The notes beneath the pieces were generated by a model, which was not told the origin of the DNA, searched no databases, and worked only from the letters and a program-made list of their open reading frames with translations. Both the position numbers and the translations under genes were made by a program. From an uncultured Desulfuromonadales bacterium (GTDB taxonomy: Bacteria > Desulfobacterota > Desulfuromonadia > Desulfuromonadales > Geopsychrobacteraceae), in the NCBI GenBank assembly GCA_947259685.1, contig CAMYNC010000026.1, forward strand, positions 1-31,425: DNA of 31,425 nt, read 5' to 3'. Below, in pieces: positions 6,854 through 15,891 of the stretch. How positions within the stretch are numbered: position 1 is the first letter of the stretch; each line of letters opens with the position of its first letter.

Positions 6854-8140
6854 ATGCGTTACTGTGATTCGGCACCGGAAACCGATTTACCCAAGGGGGT
6901 TAAGGATTTCCTGCCGCTCAAAGCCGCCAAGGCTGAATATTTGCAGCAGCGGTTGCAACAGGTATTCAGCGCCTGGGGTTTTCGCCCGGTGATCACTCCC
7001 CAGCTGGAATTCTTCGATGTTTTGGAAAACGGTCTCGGCGGCGGATTAAGCCAGCGAACCTTCCGCTTCGATGATCGCCAATCTGGCCGTCTGCTCGCTT
7101 TCCCGCCCGATATGACACCGCAAATCGCCCGCATCGCTGCAACCCGGATGAGTGAGCAGCCGTTGCCGCTACGGCTATGTTATCGTGGCCGGGTACTCCG
7201 CCACGCTGAGCAGCAGGCCGGGAAAGATCGTGATATCTTCCAGACCGGGGTCGAATTGATCGGCCTGGATGGCCCGGAGGCTGATGCCGAAATGATCGCC
7301 ATGACCATCGAGGCGCTCAAAGCGGTTGGCGCTGAGGAGTTTACCATCGATATCGGTCAGGTCGAATTCTTCCGGGGTATTATGGACGGGCTGCCGCTTA
7401 CTGGTCCGTTGGCCGACCAGGTGGCCGATGCTATTTTGCGCAAGGACAGCTCTGAGTTGCAAGGTCTGCTTAAAGACGTTGAGCTTGAAGAGTCAGCTCG
7501 CGCCGAGGTGCTGGCCTTACCACGCCTCTACGGAGGCCGTGAAGTTCTTGAGCGCGCCGCCAAGGTGGTGCGCAGTGAGCGTTCACGCAAGGCCCTCGAC
7601 AATCTTTCCCAAGTTCTTGATGTGCTCGAGGTCTATGGGCTGCTCGAGCATGTTACCGTCGATCTGGGGGAGCTGCGTGGGCTAAATTATCACACCGGGA
7701 TCACTTTCCAGGGATTCATGAGTGGTGTCGGCCGGGCGGTTTGTAGCGGTGGACGTTACAATAACCTGACTGGTCGCTACGGTTTTGATGCACCGGCCAC
7801 CGGCTTCACCTTCAATATTCTTCAGTTGCTGTTCGCTCTGGATAAAACTCTGGATGCGCAGGTTCAACCGAGTACCGATCTGTTGATTTTTGCCACCGGT
7901 GGCCAGCTGCGTTCGGCTCAGCAGCTGGCCTGTCAACTTCGCCTGCTGGGTTTTTCCGTGGCCCGTGATATCCTGCCGCGCACCTTTGAACAGGCCCTTG
8001 AGTATGCCCGGCAGATGAACTATCGCTACCTGGCTGTGACCGCTGGGCCGCAGCAGGATATCGAGCTGATCAAGCTGGTCGATAACTCCCGTCGGCAACT
8101 GTCCTGGCAATCCCTTGAGGTAAACGGTTTAGAACTTTAA
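6854..8140 (+). CDS. hisZ: ATP phosphoribosyltransferase regulatory subunit HisZ
   Basis: About 428 aa from ATG 6854 (GGAG 9 nt upstream); ATG 6839, with AGGGA 8 nt upstream, is an equally possible start and adds five residues. HisZ is a catalytically dead class II histidyl-tRNA-synthetase paralogue that binds short-form HisG and makes it sensitive to histidine, in the first step of histidine synthesis. The core reads LPKGVKDFLPLKAAKAEYL, then FPPDMTPQIARIAATR, LCYRGRVLRHAEQQAGKDR and the motif-2 region DIFQTGVELIG, with a late GLNYHTGITFQGF and CSGGRYNNL. It lacks the C-terminal anticodon-binding domain pattern and full motif set of true HisS, and it sits directly before purA, an order familiar from Geobacter-type genomes. 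The 60-bp gap to purA suggests one operon. HisS remains the alternative but is less likely. Confidence 0.85.
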   Translation: MRYCDSAPETDLPKGVKDFLPLKAAKAEYLQQRLQQVFSAWGFRPVITPQLEFFDVLENGLGGGLSQRTFRFDDRQSGRLLAFPPDMTPQIARIAATRMSEQPLPLRLCYRGRVLRHAEQQAGKDRDIFQTGVELIGLDGPEADAEMIAMTIEALKAVGAEEFTIDIGQVEFFRGIMDGLPLTGPLADQVADAILRKDSSELQGLLKDVELEESARAEVLALPRLYGGREVLERAAKVVRSERSRKALDNLSQVLDVLEVYGLLEHVTVDLGELRGLNYHTGITFQGFMSGVGRAVCSGGRYNNLTGRYGFDAPATGFTFNILQLLFALDKTLDAQVQPSTDLLIFATGGQLRSAQQLACQLRLLGFSVARDILPRTFEQALEYARQMNYRYLAVTAGPQQDIELIKLVDNSRRQLSWQSLEVNGLEL

Positions 8141-8161
8141 ACCGCATATTTAAATAACTGA

Positions 8162-9502
<1,341 letters not shown>

Positions 9503-9519
9503 AAAAGTCTGAAAAAGGG

Positions 9520-9548
9520 TTGACGCCCTAAAAGTATTCACGTATAAA
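9520..9548 (+). promoter_or_regulatory. Strong sigma70-type promoter for tRNA-Lys and tRNA-Glu
   Basis: TTGACG (9520-9525), exactly 17 nt, then TATAAA (9543-9548). Both boxes match consensus at 5 of 6 positions. Transcription would begin about 7 nt before the mature tRNA-Lys 5' end. This is the clearest promoter in the window. Confidence 0.8.
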
Positions 9549-9561
9549 GTGTCTCCGTTGC

Positions 9562-9637
9562 GTGCCGCTAGCTCAGTTGGTAGAGCATCTGACTTTTAAT
9601 CAGATGGTCGTAGGTTCGATCCCTACGCGGCACACCA
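9562..9637 (+). tRNA. tRNA-Lys (anticodon TTT), CCA encoded
   Basis: A 76-nt cloverleaf. Acceptor GTGCCGC pairs with GCGGCAC, the D arm is GCTC-AGTTGGTA-GAGC, the anticodon stem is TCTGA/TCAGA around CTTTTAA (TTT), and the T arm is GTAGG-TTCGATC-CCTAC. ACCA is encoded. It is the first gene of a Lys-Glu tRNA transcript, and its wobble U34 would be a SelU target. Confidence 0.96.
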
Positions 9638-9651
9638 TTTACAAGTAGCAA

Positions 9652-9696
9652 CCTGCGGATTCAATTTCCGCAGGGACTTAGAAGTTATAAGTCCCT
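9652..9696 (+). promoter_or_regulatory. Structured leader of tRNA-Glu copy A (two mutually exclusive hairpins)
   Basis: Hairpin 1: CCTGCGGA (9652-9659) with TCCGCAGG (9667-9674). Hairpin 2: AGGGACTT (9672-9679) with AAGTCCCT (9689-9696). Hairpin 2 overlaps hairpin 1 by three bases and includes the first six bases of mature tRNA-Glu. The same arrangement, with one compensatory pair change, precedes the second tRNA-Glu at 17562. Confidence 0.6.
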
Positions 9697-9768
9697 ATCG
9701 TCTAGCCTGGCCCAGGACACCGCCCTTTCACGGCGGCGACGGGGGTTCGAATCCCCCTGGGGACGCCA
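9691..9768 (+). tRNA. tRNA-Glu (anticodon TTC), copy A, CCA encoded
   Basis: A 78-nt cloverleaf. Acceptor GTCCCTA pairs toward TGGGGAC with mismatches typical of tRNA-Glu, the anticodon stem is CCGCC/GGCGG around CTTTCAC (TTC), the T arm is GGGGG-TTCGAAT-CCCCC, and GCCA is at the 3' end. It is identical over its full length to the copy at 17562-17639. It lies 53 bp after tRNA-Lys, with no terminator between them. Confidence 0.95.
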
Positions 9769-9816
9769 AAAACAACAAAGCCTTTCCACGCAAGTGGGAG
9801 GGCTTTTGTTGTTTTT
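9769..9816 (+). terminator. Rho-independent terminator after tRNA-Glu copy A
   Basis: AACAACAAAGCC (9771-9782) pairs with GGCTTTTGTTGTT (9801-9813, one bulge). Inner CCAC/GTGG pairing (9786-9789 with 9794-9797) adds to the stem, and a T run reaches 9816. Confidence 0.85.
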
Positions 9817-9885
9817 ACCGTTCAGGGATTCGAAGCGAAGCGAGTGCTGACTTAATGTCAGAATGATCGCCAGGGATGGCATGCG

Positions 9886-10731
9886 TCATTTTTCGGCAGC
9901 CGCTTGTCGGCAAAGCTCTGTTCCCAGGATCGCCAGTTTGCGATCGGTTCCCCAACGGTAGCCGCCGATTTCGCCATTGGCCCGCAGCACCCGATGGCAG
10001 GGAATCAGGTAGCCGATCGGGTTCTGGCCGACTGCGGTTCCCACCGCCCGGCCGGCTTTGGGCTGCCCTAGTTTGTCTGCCAGATGACCATAGCTGGTCA
10101 CTGCGCCTTCGGGAATCTTCAGCAACGCCTGCCAGACTTTCAGTTGGAAGTTTGTCCCTTGCAGCAACAGCGGCAAAGGACTAACCGGTTTTTTCAGCCG
10201 GGAAAAGATCCGGTCGATGGTTGCTGCGGTGCCGGCCGGGTTTTCAAGCAACTGGGCTTTTGGCCAAGCCTGCTGCAAGCGTTTTAATACGGTTGCCTCC
10301 TGCCCAGGCTCGACAAATTCCAGGCGGCATATACCTCGCTCGGTGAGGCCGATCAAGCAGTTGCCGAAGGGACTGGCATGGATGGCGTAGGCGATCTCAA
10401 TGCCTGCGCCGCCGGCTTTAAATTCCCCCGGAGTCACCGCCTCGACCGCCAGCAGCAAGTCATGCAGTCGACCGGGGCTGCCCAGGCCGACGGCGAAACT
10501 GGTTTCGAGCACCGAGATTGACTGGCGGAGCAACTGTTTGGCGTGGTTGGCAGTCAGGTGCTGCAAAAAGCGTTTCGGGCTGACCCCGGCAAAGCGTTTG
10601 AACAGCCGCTGAAAGTGGTATGGACTCAGGCCGATCTGCTCGGCGACATGGTCAAGGGATGGTTGCTCTGCAGCGTTTTCGCGCAGAAACTGAATGGCTG
10701 CGGCAATCCGTTGATAATCCTGGTCGGACAT
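9886..10731 (-). CDS. Ada-like protein: AraC-type HTH fused to methylated-DNA-cysteine methyltransferase
   Basis: A 281-aa protein; ATG at 10731 follows CAAGGAGGCGCAG. Residues about 5-100 are an AraC/XylS double helix-turn-helix (LDHVAEQIGLSPYHFQRLFK, then GVSPKRFLQHL). Residues about 115-278 are an O6-alkylguanine-DNA alkyltransferase: NFQLKVWQALLKIPEGAVTSYG, AGRAVGTAVGQNPIGYLIPCHR and GEIGGYRWGTDRK. The acceptor Cys is 245 in PCHR (244-247). Compared with E. coli Ada (354 aa) the N-terminal zinc domain that takes methyl groups from phosphotriesters is absent, so it should repair O6-methylguanine while lacking the classical methylation switch. It is divergent from the tautomerase-like gene across 128 bp. 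Regulation of that neighbour or of itself is possible but not shown. Confidence 0.9.
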   Translation of the reverse strand: MSDQDYQRIAAAIQFLRENAAEQPSLDHVAEQIGLSPYHFQRLFKRFAGVSPKRFLQHLTANHAKQLLRQSISVLETSFAVGLGSPGRLHDLLLAVEAVTPGEFKAGGAGIEIAYAIHASPFGNCLIGLTERGICRLEFVEPGQEATVLKRLQQAWPKAQLLENPAGTAATIDRIFSRLKKPVSPLPLLLQGTNFQLKVWQALLKIPEGAVTSYGHLADKLGQPKAGRAVGTAVGQNPIGYLIPCHRVLRANGEIGGYRWGTDRKLAILGTELCRQAAAEK

Positions 10732-10796
10732 CTGCGCCTCCTTGTTGCCTTCATCTCGAACCTAACACCCGTCGCTACTGCCGCCAACCCGATTCT

Positions 10797-10824
10797 TGCT
10801 ATACTTTATAAGTCGATCATCGAC
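10797..10824 (+). promoter_or_regulatory. Candidate extended -10 promoter with overlapping palindrome, tautomerase-like gene
   Basis: TGC-TATACT (10797-10805) is an extended -10 with a 5/6 hexamer. A perfect 13-bp palindrome GTCGAT-C-ATCGAC (10812-10824) covers the expected transcription start. This is the usual geometry of a repressor operator. No binding protein is known; the divergent AraC-type gene is one candidate. Confidence 0.45.
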
Positions 10825-10859
10825 CGCTTACCCGCCCAGCGGAGAAATGGAGGTCAGCG

Positions 10860-11258
10860 ATGCCGTTTATCCAGATCAAATCACTGCCCTTTGAAGAGCC
10901 GAAGTCGATCAGCGAAATTCTTTGCCTGGTCAATCAGGATTTTTCCAATCGACTTGATGTGCCTCTGGAGCATGTTCATGCTACCTGGGAATATTTTCAG
11001 CCGGGCTTCTATGCCAAAGGAGACCTGGCCCCGCAGAGCCAGCCGGATAAGTTTCATGCGCTGTTTGTAGAATTGTTGACGCCCGATTTCAACCTCAACG
11101 AGAGTTGCGAGCTGATGCTCGAGGTGTTGGCTGCCAGCTTGGCGAAACATGCCCATATTCCTCTGGGTAATATTTTTATCCATCATCGTCAGGCGCGTTC
11201 GGGAATGGTCTTTGATGACGGCAAAATAGTTCGTTGGGAGCAACCCGGTCAGGAGTAA
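10860..11258 (+). CDS. Small tautomerase-superfamily-like protein
   Basis: A 132-aa protein; ATG 10860 follows GGAGGT. It begins MPFIQIKSL. After Met removal an N-terminal proline would be exposed, as in 4-oxalocrotonate tautomerase and MIF-type enzymes, where Pro1 is the general base. The middle holds FHALFVELLTPDFNLNE and an amphipathic helix, MLEVLAASLAKHAHIP; the end has GNIFIHHRQARSGMVFDDGKI. The length suggests two beta-alpha-beta units rather than the single one of 4-OT. The family call rests on the N-terminus and overall form and is moderate. It is divergent from the Ada-like gene and 121 bp ahead of aceE. The substrate is unknown. Confidence 0.55.
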   Translation: MPFIQIKSLPFEEPKSISEILCLVNQDFSNRLDVPLEHVHATWEYFQPGFYAKGDLAPQSQPDKFHALFVELLTPDFNLNESCELMLEVLAASLAKHAHIPLGNIFIHHRQARSGMVFDDGKIVRWEQPGQE

Positions 11259-11379
11259 AGAACCGCTCGACATAGCCAAAGCGAAAATATCCGTTAAGCT
11301 TTTCGTTTATAAATCAAAGGATTCTATTGGCTGCCGAGCCCTGTGTATTGTCGTGAACCCGTAAAAGGAGTCTTGGACC

Positions 11380-14067
11380 ATGTCCAACCGGAACCTGAAT
11401 GACAATCTAGATCTTGAAAAGGTCGAAAACGCCGAATGGCGCGAATCACTCGATTACGTTTTGCAGACCCAGGGCGAGGAGCGGGTCCGGCAGTTGCTGC
11501 GCTTGTTGCAGGTGCGCGCCCAGGAGCAGGGGGTGAATATCCCCTTCACCGCCAACACGCCATATATCAATAGTATCCCTCTCAATAAGCAACCGGTCTA
11601 TCCGGGCAACCGTGAGCTCGAGCGGCGCATCAAATCGTTGATCCGCTGGAATGCTATGGCGATGGTGGTGCGCGCTAACCGTGAATCGAGCGGCATCGGC
11701 GGGCATATCTCGACCTTCGCTTCGGCGGCAACTCTCTGGGAGGTCGGCTTCAATCATTTCTGGCGCGGCCGCAGCGAAGACTTTATCGGCGATATGGTGT
11801 TCTTTCAGGGGCACGGATCGCCGGGAGTCTATGCGCGGGCGTTTCTTGAAGGGCGCCTCGATGAGGACGACCTGAACGGTTTCCGGCGTGAACTGCGCCC
11901 CGATAAGGGCGGCCTCTCCTCCTATCCGCACCCTTTTTTGATGCCTGATTTCTGGGAGTTCCCGACGGTCTCCATGGGCTTCACCTCCCTTTGTGCCATC
12001 TATCAGGCGCGGTTTAATCATTACCTGGTTGATCGTGGCCTGCGCAAAAGTAGTGGTCGCAAGGTCTGGGCGATGCTTGGTGATGGCGAGATGGACGAGC
12101 CGGAGTCGCTTGGGGCCATCACCCTGGCAGCGCGGGAAAAACTCGACAATCTGATTTTCGTCATCAACTGCAACCTGCAGCGGCTCGACGGGCCGGTGCG
12201 CGGAAACGGGAAAATTATTCAGGAGTTGGAGGCGGCTTTCCGTGGCGCCGGCTGGAATGTCATCAAGGTCATCTGGGGTGGCGATTGGGACCGAATTTTT
12301 CAGGCCGATCATTCCGGCAAGCTGGTGCAGCGAATGGATGAGGTGCTGGACGGCGAAATGCAGCGCTTTACCCTTGGTAAAGGCTCTTTTGTGCGCGAGC
12401 ATTTTTTCGGCAAGTACCCGGAGTTAAGCGAGCTGGTCAAAGACTACAGCGATGAGCAGCTTGGCGATCTGCACCGCGGTGGGCACGACCCGGCCAAGGT
12501 CTATGCTGCCTACAAGACAGCCGTTGAGCACAAAGGTGCGCCTACGGTGATCCTCGCGCAGACGGTTAAGGGTTACGGCTTGGGCGAAGCCGGGGAAGGA
12601 AAGAATATCACCCATGCCCAGAAGAAGCTCAACGAGGATGAGCTCAAAGCCTTCCGGGCCCGCTTCAACATTCCGATCAGCGATGATCAGATCGCCGAGA
12701 CGCCCTTTTACAAGCCGGCGGCAGACAGTCCGGAAATGATCTATCTGCGCGAGCGGCGCGACGCTCTGGGCGGGACGCTGCCGAAGCGTCAAGATGCCAG
12801 TTACCCCATGGCCTGCCATACCGAAGAGGTGATTCGCGAATATTTTGAGGGCTCAGGCGATCGGCCGCTGGCGACCACGATGGCCTATGTCCACTTGCTC
12901 ACCAAGCTGTTGCGCGACGAAGAGTTTGGTAAGTTGATCGTGCCGATTGTGCCGGATGAGGCCCGCACCTTCGGTATGGAGTCGCTGTTCCGACAGTGCG
13001 GCATCTACAGCCATTCCGGACAGCTGTATGAGCCGGTCGACAAGGGCAGCCTGCTGTTTTACAACGAGAAGACCGATGGTGCGATTCTGGAAGAGGGGAT
13101 CAGCGAGGCGGGGGCCATGGCCAGTTTCATTGCCGCTGGATCTTCCTACGCCAATAATGGCGTGCAGACGATCCCTTTTTATACCTACTACTCGATGTTC
13201 GGTTTCCAGCGGGTCGGCGACCTGATCTGGCAGGCTTGCGACTGTCGGGCGCGGGGGTTCCTGATCGGTGCTACCAGCGGCCGCACTACTCTGGCCGGCG
13301 AGGGTTTGCAACATCAGGATGGGCACAGTCATGTGCTGGCTTTGGCACCGACCAGCGTTAAAGCCTACGATCCAGCGTTTGCCTTTGAGCTGGCAGTCAT
13401 TGTCCACGAGGGCTTGAACCGCATGTACTGCCATCAGGAAGATCTGATCTATTATCTGACCGTTACCAATGAGACCTACCTGATGCCACCGATGCCGAAA
13501 GGCGCAAAAATTCGCGAGGGGATTCTCAGCGGGATGTACCGTTTCCAGGCGACGACCAAGAAAAAGGCCAAAGGCAAGGTCCATCTGCTTGGCAGCGGCG
13601 CGATTCTCAATGAGGCGCTCAGGGCGCAGCAGATTCTCGAAGCAGATTATGGTCTGGCCGCCGATGTCTGGAGCGTGACCAGTTACAAAGAGCTCTACAG
13701 TGACGCGGTCGAGTGTGAGCGCTGGAACCTGCTGCATCCGGATAAAAAGCCTAAAGTTCCCTATCTTGGCAGTCTACTGGGAAAAGAGCAGGGGACCTTC
13801 GTTGCCGCCAGTGACTATATGAAGGTGCTGCCGGCGACCGTCTCCCAGTGGTTCCCGGGACCATTGCACTGCCTGGGGACCGATGGTTTCGGTCGCAGTG
13901 ACGATCGTGAGCATCTGCGCGATTTCTTTGAGGTGGATGCCCGCTACATTGTGTTGGCGGCGCTGCGCCAGCAGGTTGCAGAGGGCAATCTGCCGAAAAC
14001 GATTCTGTCCAAGGCGCTCAAGGACCTACAGATCGATGCGGAGAAACTGAATCCGCATAAGGATTAG
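11380..14067 (+). CDS. aceE: Pyruvate dehydrogenase E1 component, homodimeric type
   Basis: An 895-aa protein; ATG 11380 is preceded by AAAAGGAGTC. It decarboxylates pyruvate with thiamine diphosphate and transfers the acetyl group to lipoyl-E2 in the cytoplasm. It is the long single-chain E1 form (E. coli AceE 887 aa), not the alpha/beta form. Early blocks GHISTFASAATLWEVGFNHF and FFQGHGSPGVYARAF carry substrate and cofactor histidines. The ThDP/Mg motif starts GDGEMDE at 234-240 and continues to NCNLQRLDGPVRGN. C-terminal blocks include TSGRTTLAGEGLQHQDGHSH and CLGTDGFGRSD. No residue appears missing. aceF follows 89 bp later in the same direction. Confidence 0.97.
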   Translation: MSNRNLNDNLDLEKVENAEWRESLDYVLQTQGEERVRQLLRLLQVRAQEQGVNIPFTANTPYINSIPLNKQPVYPGNRELERRIKSLIRWNAMAMVVRANRESSGIGGHISTFASAATLWEVGFNHFWRGRSEDFIGDMVFFQGHGSPGVYARAFLEGRLDEDDLNGFRRELRPDKGGLSSYPHPFLMPDFWEFPTVSMGFTSLCAIYQARFNHYLVDRGLRKSSGRKVWAMLGDGEMDEPESLGAITLAAREKLDNLIFVINCNLQRLDGPVRGNGKIIQELEAAFRGAGWNVIKVIWGGDWDRIFQADHSGKLVQRMDEVLDGEMQRFTLGKGSFVREHFFGKYPELSELVKDYSDEQLGDLHRGGHDPAKVYAAYKTAVEHKGAPTVILAQTVKGYGLGEAGEGKNITHAQKKLNEDELKAFRARFNIPISDDQIAETPFYKPAADSPEMIYLRERRDALGGTLPKRQDASYPMACHTEEVIREYFEGSGDRPLATTMAYVHLLTKLLRDEEFGKLIVPIVPDEARTFGMESLFRQCGIYSHSGQLYEPVDKGSLLFYNEKTDGAILEEGISEAGAMASFIAAGSSYANNGVQTIPFYTYYSMFGFQRVGDLIWQACDCRARGFLIGATSGRTTLAGEGLQHQDGHSHVLALAPTSVKAYDPAFAFELAVIVHEGLNRMYCHQEDLIYYLTVTNETYLMPPMPKGAKIREGILSGMYRFQATTKKKAKGKVHLLGSGAILNEALRAQQILEADYGLAADVWSVTSYKELYSDAVECERWNLLHPDKKPKVPYLGSLLGKEQGTFVAASDYMKVLPATVSQWFPGPLHCLGTDGFGRSDDREHLRDFFEVDARYIVLAALRQQVAEGNLPKTILSKALKDLQIDAEKLNPHKD

Positions 14068-14156
14068 TTGTTCGCTGTTCTGGTGAAACCTGTGCACTGC
14101 GCCTGAAGTCACGGTCGGGGCGGATTTTAATTATGGATAAACTATGAGGATCATCA

Positions 14157-15530
14157 ATGAGTCACGAAATTAGAGTGCCTGAAGTTGCCGAAGGGGTCAA
14201 AGAGGGAACCGTTATCTCCATAGCGGTCGCCGTCGGTGATCAAGTGGAATACGACCAGACCCTCTTGGAACTGGAAACCGACAAGGCGGTTGTGGCCATT
14301 CCTTCACCGGCCGCTGGCGTCATCAGAGAGATCCGCGTTGCCGAGGGCGACCAGGCAGCCGTTGGTGCCACCATCATGCTGATTGAAGCTGAGCCTGCAG
14401 AGGCGAGCCCCGCAGCCACTCCAGCAGAGCCGGAAGCGACTGAGACTATCGCCGCTGAAGAGCTAGCCGGGGAGCCAGCACCTCCAGTTGTGGCAGAGGT
14501 CCCAGAAACTGCGCAGGCGGAACCTGAACCACCAGCCAAGGCTACTCGGCCCGCGGCAGACTCTGAACCGCAAATCGATCTGACCAGCATCCGCCGGGAT
14601 GATCAGGTTGCTCCGGCGGCGCCTTCGGTGCGGCGGTTGGCCCGTGATTTAGGCGTGGATATCTATCAGGTACAGGGCAGCGGCGCAGCCGGGCGGATCA
14701 GCGCGGAGGATGTGCGGCTGTTCGTTCGTGAGACCATGCGGAAAGTCACCGGCGGTAGCTTGGCTCCGCTGGTGGGCGGTGAGTTTGCCGGGCTGCATGC
14801 CCAGCGACCATTGCCTGATTTCAGCCGCTGGGGGGAGGTCAGCACTGAAAAATTGTCCCGGGTGCGGGAGCTGACCGCCGATGCCATGAGCTATGCCTGG
14901 TCGACCATTCCGATGGTCACCCAGTACGATAAAGCGCAGATCAGCGAACTGGAGGATTTCCGTAACGCGCATAACTACCGGGTCAATGGCGCTGAAAAGG
15001 TGACCATGACCGCTATCCTCGCGAAAGTCTGCGCCATTGCTCTGAAGGCTTTCCCGCAATTCAACAGCAGCCTCGACCTGGCCCGCAAGCAATTGGTGCT
15101 AAAAAAATATCATCATATCGGTGTCGCGGTCGATACGCCGAATGGCCTCCTGGTGCCAGTGCTGCGCGATGTTGACCAGAAGGGGATTGAGCAGCTGGCG
15201 ACCGAGCTGAATGAGCTGGCAGAGCGCACCCGTGAGCGTAAAGTTGGCCCGGATGAACTAGAGGGGGGCTGCTTTACGATCAGCAATCTGGGTGGGATCG
15301 GCGGTAATGCGTTCACGCCGGTGGTCTATGCGCCGCAGGTGGCCATTCTGGGGGTGTCCCGGGCGGAGATGCAGCAGGTCTGGAATGGGCGCGAATTCGA
15401 AGCGCAGCTGGTGATGCCGCTGTCGCTGACTTATGACCACCGGGTCATCGACGGGGCGGATGGGGCGCGGTTTTTGCGCTGGATTTGTCAGGCGTTGGAG
15501 AATCCGATTGAGTTGGCGATGAAAGGGTAG
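14157..15530 (+). CDS. aceF: Dihydrolipoyllysine acetyltransferase, PDH E2
   Basis: A 457-aa protein; ATG 14157 has GAGG about 8 nt upstream. It carries the acetyl group on a swinging lipoyl arm and passes it to CoA, forming the core of the PDH complex. Domains in order: one lipoyl domain (1-78) with ETDKAVV and the lipoylated Lys43; an Ala/Pro/Glu-rich flexible linker (about 78-150); a peripheral-subunit-binding domain (154-190) with APSVRRLARDLGV and GRISAEDV; and the catalytic acyltransferase domain (about 215-457) ending with YDHRVIDGADGARFL, where His428 and Asp432 are catalytic. E. coli AceF has three lipoyl domains; this has one. It follows aceE directly and is probably cotranscribed. 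The E3 gene comes after a 361-bp repeat-bearing gap. Confidence 0.96.
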   Translation: MSHEIRVPEVAEGVKEGTVISIAVAVGDQVEYDQTLLELETDKAVVAIPSPAAGVIREIRVAEGDQAAVGATIMLIEAEPAEASPAATPAEPEATETIAAEELAGEPAPPVVAEVPETAQAEPEPPAKATRPAADSEPQIDLTSIRRDDQVAPAAPSVRRLARDLGVDIYQVQGSGAAGRISAEDVRLFVRETMRKVTGGSLAPLVGGEFAGLHAQRPLPDFSRWGEVSTEKLSRVRELTADAMSYAWSTIPMVTQYDKAQISELEDFRNAHNYRVNGAEKVTMTAILAKVCAIALKAFPQFNSSLDLARKQLVLKKYHHIGVAVDTPNGLLVPVLRDVDQKGIEQLATELNELAERTRERKVGPDELEGGCFTISNLGGIGGNAFTPVVYAPQVAILGVSRAEMQQVWNGREFEAQLVMPLSLTYDHRVIDGADGARFLRWICQALENPIELAMKG

Positions 15531-15891
15531 ATTAGGCTTTGGTGGTTAAAGTCAGAGGCAACACCGTCGGGTCTCGGCCCGACAGCCGACTTCATTTTCT
15601 TTGAAAGGCTGCAAAGAAAACGAAGCAAAAGAAAACAGCCTTTTTATTTCTGTCGCGAGATTTCAGTACTGCGTTGGGGCTTGCGGTGGAAATTAATAGT
15701 TCTCATCACTGTTGCACCAGCAAGCGAAAGGCCCCACTGAGCAAACGGCCGCTCAGAAGGGTTAAACGGTAGCTGGCGTGGGCACAATAAAAATTACTGC
15801 TTGGCTTTACCGATAAAAAGCATTCCACAAGCGGTGGCTTTTAATACCTCTGGAGCCTACAAAGGCACAGATAGAAAGGCTAAGCGCTAAA
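15531..15891. other. Intergenic region between aceF and lpdA, with repeat-like palindromes
   Basis: 361 bp without a supported gene. Visible structures: GTCGGG (15566-15571) with CCCGAC (15578-15583); TTTTCTTTG (15595-15603) with CAAAGAAAA (15612-15620); CTGAGC with GCTCAG near 15737-15756. The block at 15566-15645 looks like a widespread proteobacterial intergenic repeat of the GACAGCCGACTT / CTTTCTTTG / CAAAGAAA type. The rest (15650-15891) shows nothing recognisable beyond purine-rich sequence ahead of lpdA. Confidence 0.6.
15566..15645. repeat. Dispersed palindromic repeat of the CTTTCTTTG/CAAAGAAAG type, doubling as a possible terminator of aceEF
   Basis: Two tandem palindromes: GTCGGG/CCCGAC, and TTTTCTTTG/CAAAGAAAA. 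A competing pairing AAAGGCTG (15604-15611) with CAGCCTTT (15636-15643), followed by TT, has intrinsic-terminator form. I recall similar sequences between genes in many proteobacterial genomes. No second copy is in this window. Confidence 0.5.

Noticed and set aside
12853..13737. Minus-strand open frame (294 codons) inside aceE, and a similar one at 11446-12402
   Set aside because: Shadows of the aceE codon pattern; no motif and no ribosome site of note.
15531..15891. Possible small RNA or riboswitch in the aceF-lpdA gap
   Set aside because: Palindromes are present but I see no recognised riboswitch core, promoter plus terminator pair, or conserved motif; treated as repeat sequence.
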